Shown here in pieces: positions 1 to 11,297 of a DNA stretch of 64,000 nucleotides (its first letter is position 1; each line of letters begins with the position of its first letter). This DNA comes from Pelodera strongyloides (Eukaryota > Nematoda > Chromadorea > Rhabditida > Rhabditidae). The stretch lies in NCBI GenBank assembly GCA_036852015.1, contig JAANDG010000192.1:1-64000 (forward strand), written 5' to 3'. The notes beneath the pieces are model-generated. The model saw only the letters and a program-made list of their open reading frames with translations. It was not told where the DNA came from and searched no databases. The translations under genes and the position numbers were made by a program.

Positions 1-185
1 TGATTTCAATATTTCAATACTGTAAAGTTGAAGAGAAAGAAAATTATACTTTATTAATCAGCAAGTTAATTGATTTTCAATCAATTAGTAATGATGGGCG
101 CCGAACACGTATTTATTATATCGATCGATTGTAATTGCTGATGTAATTAATTTGTAATATCGATCGATTGTAATTGCTCGTTTAA

Positions 186-1585
186 TTATCCTCTCTTGGG
201 TCCCTTGTTGGGGCGTCCCTTGGAGAAAGGAGGGTTCTTGTCCAGATGCTCGTAGAAACAATCACGGATAGAATTAAAGTCCTCAGTGCAGAAGAGATAG
301 TCCAGATAGTTGGTAGGGACTCCGTCCTGGGCGGAACAATAGGCAAGACACTTTTCGTCAACTCCGGCAGCCTGCAATTAGAACATATAATTATAGAAAG
401 TAAATATAATTTTTTTTTACATTTATGCGTAATAACTTTTGAAGGGTTTGAAAACAATTTTTGCCTATGAATGAACACACGGAATGTTTTATGCGCGTGT
501 TGAAAAATATATCTATGTGATGAAACATCACGATTTTCGATAGCTTCCACACAACGAAAAAAAAATTTTTTTTCGAAAATATTGGTGCGGCACAGAACTC
601 TAACGAGTATGTGACAATGCTTGCATCGCTATCAGTCTGAAGAAAACTGAATTAATGGTAAACTCTTACCCTGCAGCACTCAGTATGGTCGTGTCTCAGT
701 GAGGCGCAATCCCACATCTGTCCCACGGTTCCCCCCTTATCGGAGCAAGTGCCCAGGAAGTTGAGAATCTGGAAATTTCCGCAATTAGATATGTACATCG
801 CTTGACTAGGCGTCATGTAAGACACATCTAATTTCAAAAACCGTTTAATCTTCGTATATTGGTAAATTGTGCTACTGAATTTGTATAATGTTTTTTGGGA
901 ATACATTGCCCACGTTTGAGGTCAAAGAACACTTGCATTTGTTTGGGAAATGGCGTTGAAGTCGCAGAATCGATCCACACAGTCCTTGTCGACATCCTGA
1001 ACACATGTAATTGATTCAGGAAAAGGAGTTTTTTTGAATAATGGCTACCCTTAAATTTGACTTTACGCTACGTTATCTAATGTTCCGGTACAGGCATTCC
1101 TGTCATAATCTAATGGTAGATCACATAGGTACCCAGGCCCACGATCTCGCTGATACTTTCGCGGATGCGCAGACCGCGGGTAGCGGTAACCGCAGAGTGC
1201 ACATAGCACATTGTGCGTAACCGCAGAGCGCATAGCACATGATGCATAACCGCACAGTGCGGGTAGTTAATAATGAGCGCGTTCCGCGGGTGACAGTGCC
1301 CGCTCCAAGTTTTTGGCCGTAACCGCACGGCGTGCTGGAGAACTTAGTAGTTTGCTTGCAATTAGATAACCACAATTTTTTTTTATCTTGTTTGGAATCA
1401 CCGTTCTTTGCGTGAGTATACTCAGGTATTATCAGCTAGCATGCATTTCAGATCTCCATACTTTCTTAGTTTATTTCGAATAAACTTACAGTCTTCAAAG
1501 TAGAGCAACACTTCTTCAGTTTCTCATTTGGGTCTAGAGCAAATGTGGCTCCAACAAGGCACAAGAGTGCGATGAAACGCGACAT
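186..1585 (-). CDS. Secreted DB-module protein, 4 exons, 146 aa
   Basis: Exons on the minus strand are 1585-1490, 996-937, 768-670 and 371-186, all joined in phase 0. The start codon follows a TTTTCAG acceptor by one base, so the mRNA is probably trans-spliced. Residues 1-16 ([16 protein letters not shown]) form a signal peptide. The mature protein has 12 cysteines in the nematode DB-module pattern, including the paired CC near the start and the DHTECC motif of exon 3. The tail is basic ([11 protein letters not shown]). DB-module proteins are secreted and nematode-specific; their biochemical role is poorly known, and roles in cuticle or signalling are only suggested. Intron 2 must begin with GC (AAT|GCAAGT) to match the paralogue at 3777-4657 and keep the frame. 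Family call is firm, function unknown. Confidence 0.9.
1160..1345. repeat. GC-rich imperfect tandem repeat in DB-gene intron 1
   Basis: Inside the intron between exons 1 and 2 of the minus-strand DB gene, a unit around TAACCGCAGAGNGCACATAG recurs about three times, imperfectly, in a stretch much richer in G and C than its surroundings. Overlapping open frames here are by-products of that composition. Confidence 0.6.
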
Positions 1586-3776
1586 TCTGAAAATTCATAT
1601 AATAAAAAATAGAATAAAGAAAAATGTCCTAGAATTAAGTAAAAAAAAATTGAGATCTCAATCGTGTACATGCGCTCGTGTACATGCATAGATAGTGCTT
1701 TAGGGAAGCTGTTGGTTGATCCATAATACACATGAAACGGTATCAAGTATAGAAAAGATATCTATTATCTTAAGGGAAAAAAGGTGTGAAAAGGTTAAGA
1801 TTGTTGGTAGAAAGTGAGCGCCGTTGCTCTGATAAACGCTCTTTTGTACCGGTGGCAAAGTGGGTCGAGACCGCGTTTTATGGCTGAAAGCGATATCGCT
1901 GTGCACTTAGCGTCCTGTTACCGCGAGTCTAATCTTTAGAGCGAATTATCGTTCCGGCGGATCTAACCGAGCAGATTATAATTGAAAATCGGTGTGAAAT
2001 TGAGAGCAGACCACTTTTTATCGAGAACTGTCGCAACAATTTCTTAAAAATGTCAGTTAATTCCAGCATAAAAAAACTTTAGAACCGCTAGATAGATGTA
2101 TTGGTATTGGTGGCTAATCTCATATGGCAAGATGCCGAGGCTAAAAGAGCGGTAATTTTCGTTAGAAATACGAGCATCTACATACAAAACAATTAACTGG
2201 AGGTCTATTCGATCCTTGGAGCCTGGAGCCCGTATTATTTGCTAAATTATAGGCTGCTGTTCCCCGACCTAAGGCACGAGTATCGCAAGGTACTACACAA
2301 CGATTATCTACTTCTAATAAACGAGGTTCACCTCCTTAGATCAGGGCTGGCCATTCATTCCGTAATCAAAGATGGCCTCTATATCTGGGTAGGCCCGAAC
2401 GGACTACAGTGCCCCGTCGGGGGCCCCAGAAGGACGGTCCCAGCTTTAACCTTTAACCTTTTCCCATCCCAATCTCATTTCTTAAAGTGGACCCAGTTCC
2501 ACAGTACATGTATCTGGGAGTGGTTCACTAACAATAAGATCCACACTCTCGATGTGTGTGTGTTGAATGGTCATTAATTATCCACGCTCTAGATTTTCGA
2601 TTTCGAAAACGTTGGAAAGTGTGGTGCTTGCACGGTTGAAGGAACAGGAATAGCCAATGTTATCCCAGCATTTATCTCGAGGTTCAGGAAACAAAAACGT
2701 TGACTCACTTCTTTACTTAAACAAAAATACATCATGAAGTAAAACCTAGGTCGCGACGAGAATGTCCAATTCAGACTTCTATTAACTAAATAGTATGGGA
2801 CCTACTAATTAAAGCGAAATAGCAGCCGGTTTTTGAAACTTATGTCAAATAACTGCATTCGCATGCGTAATATGCAAATATGCATTATTAGCATGACAAA
2901 TCGACCCCAATTCGACCCCACTTAGCATAAATACATAGGAATGCAGTTATTTGAGGTGCGTTTCAAAAACTGACCGTTATTTCGCTACAATAATGAAATC
3001 CTACACAGTCACACGAGGTTTTTATTTATTCCAGCGCATTTGTGAAAAGATTCCGGGAAAAAGAAGAAAGGTAAAAGGAATGGTTAGACATGGTTAGACT
3101 TGTAACCGATTGTGCGTTGATCTCCGAGTGGGTCCTTACTCCCTTGCTTGAAATACACACATGTTTACCTGGATATTGTGTTTTTATAGCATACAAAATT
3201 CAGAAGTACCCCTTCTTGTTATTGTTATTTTAAAATGTTGCTGTTTATTCAGCTGAAGTCACAATAACACACATGCACATGCCCTTTAGAGTTTAAATAA
3301 ACACTTTCTTTTGTTCTGCTTTTTTCAACTCTATTATATAAAGGTATTTAAACACTAGATTGTGTTTTACATTAACATTTTTTCTAACTTGGGAGAAAAT
3401 ATTATATTGCCCCTTCATAAAGTAAACGAATGTCAAGTTTACTGAATACATAAGAGTATGATATCTTAGATAAAGAATACACAAAGCATGATTTATTCTC
3501 GTTTATTATACCGGTCCGAGCTCGAGAGATAATCATGTGAAACCCGTTTTTTTTCATGTCTTGGTTGGAACAAATGCGCATAGCATAGATCTTCTCTAAC
3601 TTTATTTTAACTTTATTCATTTTACGTGACTGATAAGTATAAATGCATGGTTTTTGTTTACAAAGAAAAAAAAACCGAACACTTGTCAAAACTAAATAAT
3701 AAAACTAAAAAATTATTTATAAAAATTATGATCTTATCCCAGAGAATAAATGTGGTTGTTTATTTCAGATATAAAA
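1586..3776. other. Intergenic space between the two divergent DB genes
   Basis: About 2.2 kb separates the two start codons. It holds one TTAA-bounded palindromic element (2809-2990) and a stretch near 2335-2450 that recurs in inverted orientation near 14690-14790. I see no exon that could be supported. Promoter elements for both genes must lie here, but none can be pinned down by eye. Confidence 0.6.
2809..2990. mobile_element. Palindromic MITE, AGCGAAA-terminus group A, copy 1
   Basis: It begins TTAAAGCGAAAT, continues into the group A inner arm CGGTTTTTGAAAC, and ends with the inverted copy GTTTCAAAAACTG...ATTTCGCT. The right flank reads CTACAA, so the right TTAA is lost or was never there. 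No coding capacity. Confidence 0.8.
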
Positions 3777-4657
3777 ATGATCTTCCTTTTATTTTTTATC
3801 CTTCTCCACACTGTACTAGGCGGAACGCCAAATGAAAAACTCAAGGAATGCTGTCGAAAATTGCCTGGAGTCGATCAATATTGTGCCGATAAGTACTGTA
3901 ACTTTCAAGCGGTCACAGGACAAATGGTAAGCCTAAGCCTAAGCCTAAGCCTAAGCCTAAGCCCCCACAACGATATTCCTTAGTGTATAACGTTACCTTT
4001 GAGCTCTTCGTGATTTTATTTGTTAAGCACTTTTACACTACATAAACGATAAGCATTACAAAGATATATAACTCTAAATGGATGCGTTTTGCTACAAAAT
4101 ACCAAAAAATAGTTAAAAGTAACAACAAAAATGTTCAGGTATTTCCGTTCATCGCAGAATGTTCAGTACGCGGTAATACTGTGTCCCAAGTGTGGAATTG
4201 TGTGTCTTCACATCACGATCACACAAATTGTTGTAAAAATCAGGTAGTTTTTATTTATTTTTTGTTTTTATTCTCTAAAAACAATAACTATTTTAAACTA
4301 TTTTAAGAAGTTAGAAATGAGCATCTTATTGAATAAAATTGTCTACTCTACTCTACTCTACTGCGCTAATTTTCATGCAGTAGCTTTACAGATTGTTTCT
4401 TTGTAGAAATAAGTGCTTCGGGGCTTCTCCAACAATTTTTTTAATAGTTTTAGTTTTGGGCTTGGTTTACTCATTTCTTATTATTAATTTCTATATTCCA
4501 GGGCGTTCTCCCCTTCTGTATGCCATTTTGCAAGGCCGATGATCCGGTGCCAACAGATATGGGAAAATATGGAATTTGCATTTCTGAATTTGATAAATTC
4601 CGAAAATGTTTCCGCACTTATATGCAACATAATAAGGCTTATCATGAGACACTGTGA
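3777..4657 (+). CDS. Secreted DB-module protein, 3 exons, 136 aa
   Basis: Exons are 3777-3926, 4139-4243 and 4502-4657, all in phase 0. The start codon follows a TTTCAG acceptor at 3763-3768 closely, consistent with trans-splicing. Residues 1-15 are a hydrophobic signal peptide (MIFLLFFILLHTVLG). The mature chain carries 12 cysteines aligned with the minus-strand paralogue: NEKLKECC, DKYCNF, WNCVSSHHDHTNCC, PFCMPFC and KYGICISEF. It lacks the basic tail of that paralogue and stops after YHETL. Intron 1 opens directly with telomere-type repeats, so the splice donor is part of the repeat. An AATAAA follows the stop by one base. Secreted, nematode-specific family; molecular role unknown. Confidence 0.9.
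3927..3964 (+). repeat. Interstitial telomeric repeat (GCCTAA)n at a splice donor
   Basis: After the last coding base of exon 1 (3926) the sequence is GTAAGC followed by about five CTAAGC units, the complement of the nematode telomere repeat TTAGGC. The first six bases serve as the 5' splice site. Confidence 0.9.
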
Positions 4658-5721
4658 AAATAAACGTTTCATTTTTTTTAAGTCTGCTGTTTGTTTAACA
4701 ATATTGGTATACAGTAAGTTAGTGCAGCACATTCATTGTGTGAGTGCAAACTATGTGTATGTATATCAGTAATTTGAAAAACCCACAATTTTGTCCGCTC
4801 TTTTGTCTTTATTTTACATCCTTGCAACTTTTATATGATAAATATAAAATAGTGGAGAAAAAATAATATTGATAAATTATAAAATAGTAGTTCTCCGCCC
4901 AAGTTCTCTTCTGCTTACTGTGGCCATTTTCGTGGTAGAATTGCTTGGTGTCGGGGCCCAATTTTTCCCGGTCACACAAGTCAAAATACTAAATTTGATG
5001 AATAATTATGCAAATTAAGTTCACCATTATAATAATTAAGAGTCAATTAGTCGGTGTACCTTATAGAGTTGTAGGACAATAAAAAAAATTAATAATAAAA
5101 AAATCCTATATTTGATTATTTGCATTCTGATTGTGCTTTGAATTTGAAGCAAAATTAATCAAATTCTTTTCTTTTTTTAATTAAATTGATCCTGCGCAAA
5201 GTATGTGTAAATTGGAAAATTGAAGCCAATGTACCTCATGTAGTCTGATTATTTATCGGTACAAAATTGTTAGTTCCCAAATTATGTATAACTCTGGTAA
5301 ATGCCCAGAAACTGGATCTCATTGTGTATTATTAACAGCTTCACGTGTTTTGGAAAGTTGAAAAATAAGATAAATATATAATTAATCGAATTAAATCCTA
5401 ATGGTGATGGTGGATAAAACTAAAAAATTTTTTTACAGGTCTTCGTACATTTTCCACAAAAATACACTTTTTACAGAAAATAGAAACTTACCAATAAATA
5501 GGGCCGAGCATTTGTCGTCGAAAGGACTTGTGCGAATAAATCGGAGCAACTACGGTAAAAATCAAATGCAAATCCATACTGTAGTACATCTGAAATTCAA
5601 AATTGCTTCGTACTAGAAAATAAGAACACTTTAGTGCGTTTCGGAATAGGCAAGACAATTCTCCACAAGGTATAAGGAAAGTTTTAGTGTTATAGTTTGA
5701 CCCAGACTACTGACTACGGGT
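4658..5721. other. AT-rich intergenic stretch, nothing recognised
   Basis: About 1 kb between the 3' ends of the plus-strand DB gene and the minus-strand Srv-like gene. It is AT-rich with short chance open frames; no exon, RNA gene or repeat was recognised. Confidence 0.5.
4659..4664 (+). promoter_or_regulatory. Polyadenylation signal AATAAA
   Basis: A canonical AATAAA lies one base after the TGA stop of the plus-strand DB gene, implying a very short 3' UTR, common in nematodes. Confidence 0.6.
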
Positions 5722-8173
5722 CTATCCCGGCCGGAGTTGCTTGGTCGGGGTCAGTAGCAGATGAAGGTGTTTATTAGTTTTATTTGCATATAATATGTTC
5801 CATGAATAAATTTCACAAACCAACGGTATCCCCAAGTTTGCCATATCCTTATTCTCGCTTATTAAACCTATATAAATGAGGATTTGCGCTACGGCGCATA
5901 TAGCATTTGTCGAAAATATGAGCAAACATGTCTTTATTAGAGCCTTTTCAGCCTAAAATGAGAAAGATAAATAAGTTTGACACGCTTTACTATTGGGATA
6001 ATTTGGCTTGAGCAAGCACTAAGCCCAAACCAAATTTCTACACTTGCTATATGTGTTTAGTACTGTCATATTTTCTTGCATCACATAGTTTTCATTTCTA
6101 CTCCTAGTACTGCCAATTATCAATAATGAGTTGAGTGTAACTATCTATGTCTTCTTTCACTGTTATAAAATAAAAACGTCTTCACCTGAGCGCAATTCAA
6201 TTTCTGTGATAATATAAAGGCACAAAATAGAGTTGATGGACAACATATTAGAATAACTAGAAGACCAGAGAACACAGTTATATACTTCATTGCCTGGAAT
6301 ATTTTTGAAGCATATTATATGATGAACAACCACATCCATGTGCTCAAACTTGTGCCCAAAGCTATATGTGGGAAATGACCGTGATGGAACAGAAATCGCA
6401 TATAAGGGCGCACTCGAGATGGACATTTTCCTACTTTTTCCGAAAAAGAAATAGTAAACTTTTGGTTCGAGATAGACCACCAGAAAAGAATGTAATTGCC
6501 ACGCATACACATGCAAATGCTACCGATTTATTGTAGTTTCAATTACGGTACATTTGCATATTCGACAATTATTTTGCATGGCGTCCATCTCGAACCGCTT
6601 TTTTTTTCTTTTCTTTTCCGGAAAATGTCCATCTCGAATGAAAGTTGCCGTGCTTTTCATAAACACCGTACACCTCTTCAATAAATAATCCTACCAATGA
6701 GACACCTGGGTCCAACATGGCTAGCATCATTTCACCGAGAGGTTGAAAGGTGACTGGGGAAACGATTGCTGGGAAGCATATTCCAAAAGCCACAAAATAT
6801 AGTAAGATCAGTAGAACTACAACGTTTCGTCGGCTCCAGACCTGAAGTAAAACCAAAATAAACACACTGAGGAAACTTGGCCGGTGCGCGGCCTACACTC
6901 ACGCCCACCCAACGCCCGTGCGCGGCCTACACCAGGCGCGAAATGGGTCGGCCGCCGCACTTGCGCCCACCTGTTTTTCGTAGGCCGCGCACCGGCCAAC
7001 GGTTCGCGTTGTAACGCTTCAAGAATATAATGCGCGGTTGGGACACGCTCATGATATAACTTTGAATACAACAAGCAACCGTAATAAATCAATAAATGTT
7101 TGTCAATGTGTTATGTCATAGAAAAAATACTGTGTCATAGAAAAAGGAGGAACCCGTTTCGCGACGGTTAAACGTTTTTTTTGTTTCGTGGGCCACCCAT
7201 TTGGTGACCGCGAAAACCGCCATCAACTGGTCACCACATGGCCACCAAGTGGTCAGTGACCGGTCACCAAATGGTTTTCCTGACAGTTTTCTGTGGTCTG
7301 GGCAATTATTTCGTTTGCTTGTGATATGCGCCTTCATGAAATAAGTGTTAAAGCGAAATACCTGCCGGTTTTTGAAACGCACCGTGGACAACTGAATTCT
7401 TACGTATTTATGCTACATTTCTCGAAGTTAGCTCGATTTTTTATTCTAATTAATGCTCATTTGCATATGCTGCCTCAGAATGCAGGTGTACTCGATGTGT
7501 TTCAAAAACCGGCCAAACCTTGTCAAATGTAGTCGGAAACAGAACGGCTGACAATCTGTTCAATGCAATAAACACCGATATGCTATTCATTAAAGCGAAA
7601 CAGGCAAATTGAAGGTATAATGAAATTTTAATTAGAAATGGGAATAAATGCACGAATTGTAGGCACATTGAAACGTGAAGATAGTAGACGGCGAAGTGGT
7701 AAAGTAGAGAGCAGAGCGCTGAAATAGAGTTCTTTATTATGTACTCTTTCTTCGTGCTGACTAGCTTGAGTGGTTGTTTGTTGGTTGTTTGTTTGATGTT
7801 TTGTTTGCTTTTTGTTTTTTGTCCGTTACGCTCCTATTAGAATGCATAGTGCATACATATAGGTCGCGTTACTTTCACTGAGTAACCCAAGGTCTAGAAC
7901 GCAGGAGTCTCTATTTGATACCGTATTTCCGTATTTCACCAAGCTTATAAACATTTCAGTATTACATATTCGCTTTTACCTTAATGTACTGATTGTGAGC
8001 AATTTAATCTCGCTGTATTAAATTCAATTACCCGAGGCCGTGTAGAGTTGAAAATACACTACACATAAGTTCCTGTCGCTGGAAAATAATAGGATAATAA
8101 ACATATATATCAGGGCCACTATTAAAAATGGGTCCACGAATACCAGTATTAGCTGAGGATTGAAGGCTATCAT
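5722..8173 (-). CDS. Srv-like seven-helix chemoreceptor, 5 exons, 282 aa
   Basis: Exons are 8173-8032, 7718-7519, 6841-6674, 6293-6186 and 5952-5722, and all phases agree. The start follows TTTACAG by two bases, a probable trans-splice site. Exon 1 gives helix 1 (PFLIVALIYMFIILLF). Exon 2 gives helices 2-3 ending in NRLSAVLFPTTFDK, continued by VWSRR in exon 3; an asparagine-arginine pair followed by FP and a tryptophan marks the Srv family of nematode serpentine receptors. Exon 3 carries helix 4, exon 4 helix 5, exon 5 helices 6-7 and the tail TPTKQLRPG. Such receptors act in ciliated sensory neurons as G-protein-coupled chemoreceptors; the ligand cannot be told. At 282 aa it is somewhat short for the family. 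The exon 2 donor abuts a palindromic element. Srv is preferred over Sru or Srx but was not tested. Confidence 0.85.
7348..7518. mobile_element. Group A palindromic MITE, copy 2, abutting a splice donor
   Basis: It lies in intron 2 of the Srv-like gene. The left end TTAAAGCGAAATACC and inner arm are typical. At the right the element stops after CAAAAACCGGCC and the usual GGTATTTCGCTTTAA is missing; the next bases are the donor and exon end of the receptor. Confidence 0.85.
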
Positions 8174-8429
8174 AGCTGTAAAGACCGAATTTATTAGAGT
8201 GTAAAGTTTAACTGATGTAAAATAGCAAGGAAACTCAAGAGTTGCGCGCGGCAACAGTTTGGGGGCGTTTTCCGCAAAAGAATTTGGTGCGCGCGGAAAA
8301 GTATTTTTCACCATCTCTGGTTGCCGTTTTGGTGCGGGAAACACCCCCTAACTTTGCGGGAAACACCCCCAAAGCGTTGCCGAAAAGGTGCGGAAACGGT
8401 GCGGGAAAAGTACCAACTGCAAAAAGAAA

Positions 8430-8510
8430 GCAGCGTTTAGGATTCGAACCTACCCTCTTGTTAGATAGTTTCTCTAAACAGCGCCTTAGACCTCTCGGCC
8501 ATACACATGT
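8430..8510 (-). pseudogene. Degenerate tRNA-like sequence
   Basis: On the minus strand a box A-like TGGCCGAGAGGTC and a perfect box B-like GGTTCGAATCC are spaced as in a class II (Leu/Ser) tRNA, and the 3' acceptor side reads CGCTGC. The 5' acceptor strand does not pair with it and the anticodon stem is poor. It is a tRNA relic or the head of a tRNA-derived short interspersed element. Confidence 0.45.
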
Positions 8511-8577
8511 GAGAAAACCTGTTTGCGAAAAAATACTAGTACAAAAACTTCAATTACGGCAGATCATCCGAGCGCTT

Positions 8578-9036
8578 TTAAAGGGAGGGGCCCACGAGAA
8601 AAAAGTTTTCCTAAGTTTGCTCGAACAATATGTCCAGAATTTCAGAAATATTACTGCGAAGACCACATTGCTTGAAGCCTAGAACTCGCAGAGTTATTCA
8701 CCGGCGAACGGTTCGGCCAGGTACCGTAGTCAGCAAGTCAAAATTCGTTTTTGCTGTTTATATCAGTTCATTTGCATTCTTTCTCTACATAATAATGGGC
8801 AAAAGAATAAAAAACATTCCTACGATTATAAAGAGGTGTTTCCAATACAGTAATGCCCCAAAAGCTAAAAAATTGATTCTGACTACGGTACCTGGCCGAA
8901 CTGTTTTTGCCGGGGAATAAGTCTGCGAGTGCTAGGCGTAAAGAAATGCGGCTTTCGCCGTAATATTTCTGAATTTCTGGACATTTTGTACAAATAAATT
9001 GAGGAAAACATTTTTCTCGTGGGCTTCTCCCTTTAA
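8578..9036. mobile_element. 459-bp TTAA-bounded foldback element (group C)
   Basis: It starts TTAAAGGGAGGGGCCCACGA and ends with the inverted TCGTGGGCTTCTCCCTTTAA. Arms of about 200 bp pair along most of the element and share sequence with the copies at 14042-14488 and 22395-22543, including GGTACCTGGCCGAAC. No coding capacity; presumably non-autonomous. Confidence 0.85.
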
Positions 9037-10197
9037 AAACGTTTCCGAAAAGGTGCGGAAAAGATGCGGAAATGGTGCGGGGCGCAACATGCGCGCCGAA
9101 ACAAAAAAAGCGTTTCCCGCACCAGTTCGGCGCGCATTTTCCGCTCCACTTCTATTCGGCGCGCGTTTGGTTTCCCATTTCTTTGCGGCGCGCATTTTGT
9201 GTCCCGCAATGGTGCGGCGATCGGCTCTCAGTGGTGAAGAATTAACGACAAATAAAGTGTTTCGCACAAATAATGTGAAATACTGAAACTGAAATTAGAT
9301 TTTGTCTTCAATCCTTTTATCTAACTATAAAGAGAAAGGGTTGCTGGGACCAAAGACTTGCTTTAATATTGTAAAGGACCCAACGTCTTTTTGAGCTAAC
9401 AAATAATAATATTAATTATTATTATGGATGACCGAATTTTAAAGCAGTATTTTAAGCTTTACTGAAGCGTAAAGCATATGATATGAATTAGCAAGGGTCA
9501 AGCTCATGAGAGCTTGATATACACGAATATAGAATAAGCATGAAAGCCAAATTGTGTAGGATTCAAAATTGGGTGAGCCCTACACAGATAACCAGCCAAT
9601 AGCTACCTACCCGCGAAGAATTTTTTCAAAAATGCTCTAACTTTATCTCAGAGCGTCGAAACGAAACAAACGAAGTTTACACAGTTTACAGTAGCAAAAT
9701 TATTCATTTAACATGTAGGCGTCGCCCCGTCACTTTTTGAAAAACTCCAACTTTGATTTGATTTATTAAACTAATTAGAAATTTCGATATGCAGTTTTAG
9801 CCCGCACCGACACGGCATAACTGCATTTGCACAGAATTTAGTACTTGTTATGGGTTAAAATATACGCGGCCAGATATGTGAAATAAATGCAATAATAGTC
9901 TGATTTATGGCCAACCCCCTACAAAACATCTAATCATTCATGCCCATGAATACTAGAGTTTTTAATAGATGGTAGCGAAATGTAGACATATTTACCCAAC
10001 ACAATTTCCTTGTGTTTGAAGGAAAAAAACTTATAAAACACATTTGATTCTTCAAAGGATACTTCAAAGGGGTCGTGCAGTGGTTTGAAATACCTATGTC
10101 TTATAACTGTGTGTTATTAAGCGCCTGAAATGGGCACATAAATTTGCACATAATACGTATTAGTACAGTTGTTTCGGGTGCGTTTTACAAGCCGCGT

Positions 10198-10335
10198 TCT
10201 ATAGCTAGCTGGTACGCGTACGCGGATAAGTACATGATCGCGGGAAGTACGCGCGCGTCGGCAAAAGCGCGGCAGCTGCGTGCGCCCACCAAACGCCGCT
10301 AGCTACGCACGCGCGCATTTCGAGTCCGAGCACGT
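10198..10335. repeat. CpG-rich patch with ACGCGCGC motifs
   Basis: An abrupt G+C-rich stretch in AT-rich surroundings, with repeated ACGCG/GCGCG motifs and GCTAGC at both sides (near 10202 and 10297). Probably a repeat remnant; no gene seen. Confidence 0.4.
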
Positions 10336-10615
10336 AGTTCGTTTCACAAGCCACCTGCCATCGCTCTTTGTGTGATAATTGCTACTACAGCAAGCCACGA
10401 AGGAAGGAGAAACAAGTACAACTATAAACCCTAGGTATTTACTTGCATGCGACTGTCTGTTACTCTGTTCTCCGTATTTCAATATATAATTAACACTGTT
10501 TGTGAAAACAAAACTTAATTGCCATTAGCAATAATTAACTAAACAAAAACATTGACATTACATACCATTAACATACCATTAACAAAAATTTGATTCTGTT
10601 AAACTTACCCAGTCT

Positions 10616-10768
10616 CTGTTCTCGTTTAAGCACAGGGCCACTCGTTTGTGGAACCTACTTCCTGATAGTATTGTTCTTTCGAGTTCCGTTGATTCGTTTA
10701 AAACCCGCATTGACGAGCTTGATCTAATCGAGCTTTATGAAGTAGCAAATAGAAACATTCACCCTTAG
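10616..10768 (+). pseudogene. 3' end of a non-LTR reverse transcriptase ORF
   Basis: The open frame reads ...RLWNLLPDSIVLSSSVDSFK... and stops at 10766-10768. A tryptophan-asparagine, LPDSIV and S-x-D-SFK pattern is the usual C-terminus of CR1/Jockey-type LINE proteins. Nothing of the catalytic domain is present upstream, so this is a 5'-truncated copy. The following T- and GTTGTT-rich stretch with AATAAA (to about 10930) is the likely 3' tail. Confidence 0.65.
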
Positions 10769-11090
10769 TTATTCACATGTACCTTCACCCCTTTGTTGTA
10801 CATAGTTTTTGTCGCTTGTTATATGCGCTTTGTCACTCTCATTGTTATTTGTTGTTGTTGGTGTTGTTATATTATTATTATTGTCGTTTTTTTTTGTCTT
10901 CCGCTTTACTTCGGTGTACACTGAATAAAGTATTCATATATGACTTGAGCACGTCTTATGTATTTTCCGTTCTTTAAATAAGGTTAGCTAAGATGCCGTT
11001 ACGTCCAGGTCTGCAGTTAATTAACCCAATTTTAGGACAGTAGTCGTATGTTGTGCTCACAATTAGAGTTTTCCGCATGATGCAACCTTC

Positions 11091-11297
11091 TTAAAGGGAT
11101 GGGTTCACTACAAAATCACCTTGATTTTATGCTTTAGTTTGATTGTACAAAGGAAATGTGTTTTTTTTTACCTAATATCTGCCCTAGGGAATAAAGGAAT
11201 AAAGCAAGAAATATTTTGTATGCTCTTTGTTTAAGTTTTTCTTTGTACAATCAAACTAAAGCATAAAGGTGATTTTGTAGTGAACCCATCCCTTTAA
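11091..11297. mobile_element. 207-bp TTAA-bounded palindromic element (group C)
   Basis: Ends are TTAAAGGGATGGGTTCACTA and its inverted complement before TTAA at 11294-11297. The arms run deep (CAAAATCACCTTGATTTTAT region pairs with the right side), leaving a short loop. Confidence 0.85.

Noticed and set aside
8932..9286. Open frames of 95-111 codons on both strands
   Set aside because: They run across a foldback element end and GC-rich repeat; opposite-strand frames mirror each other.
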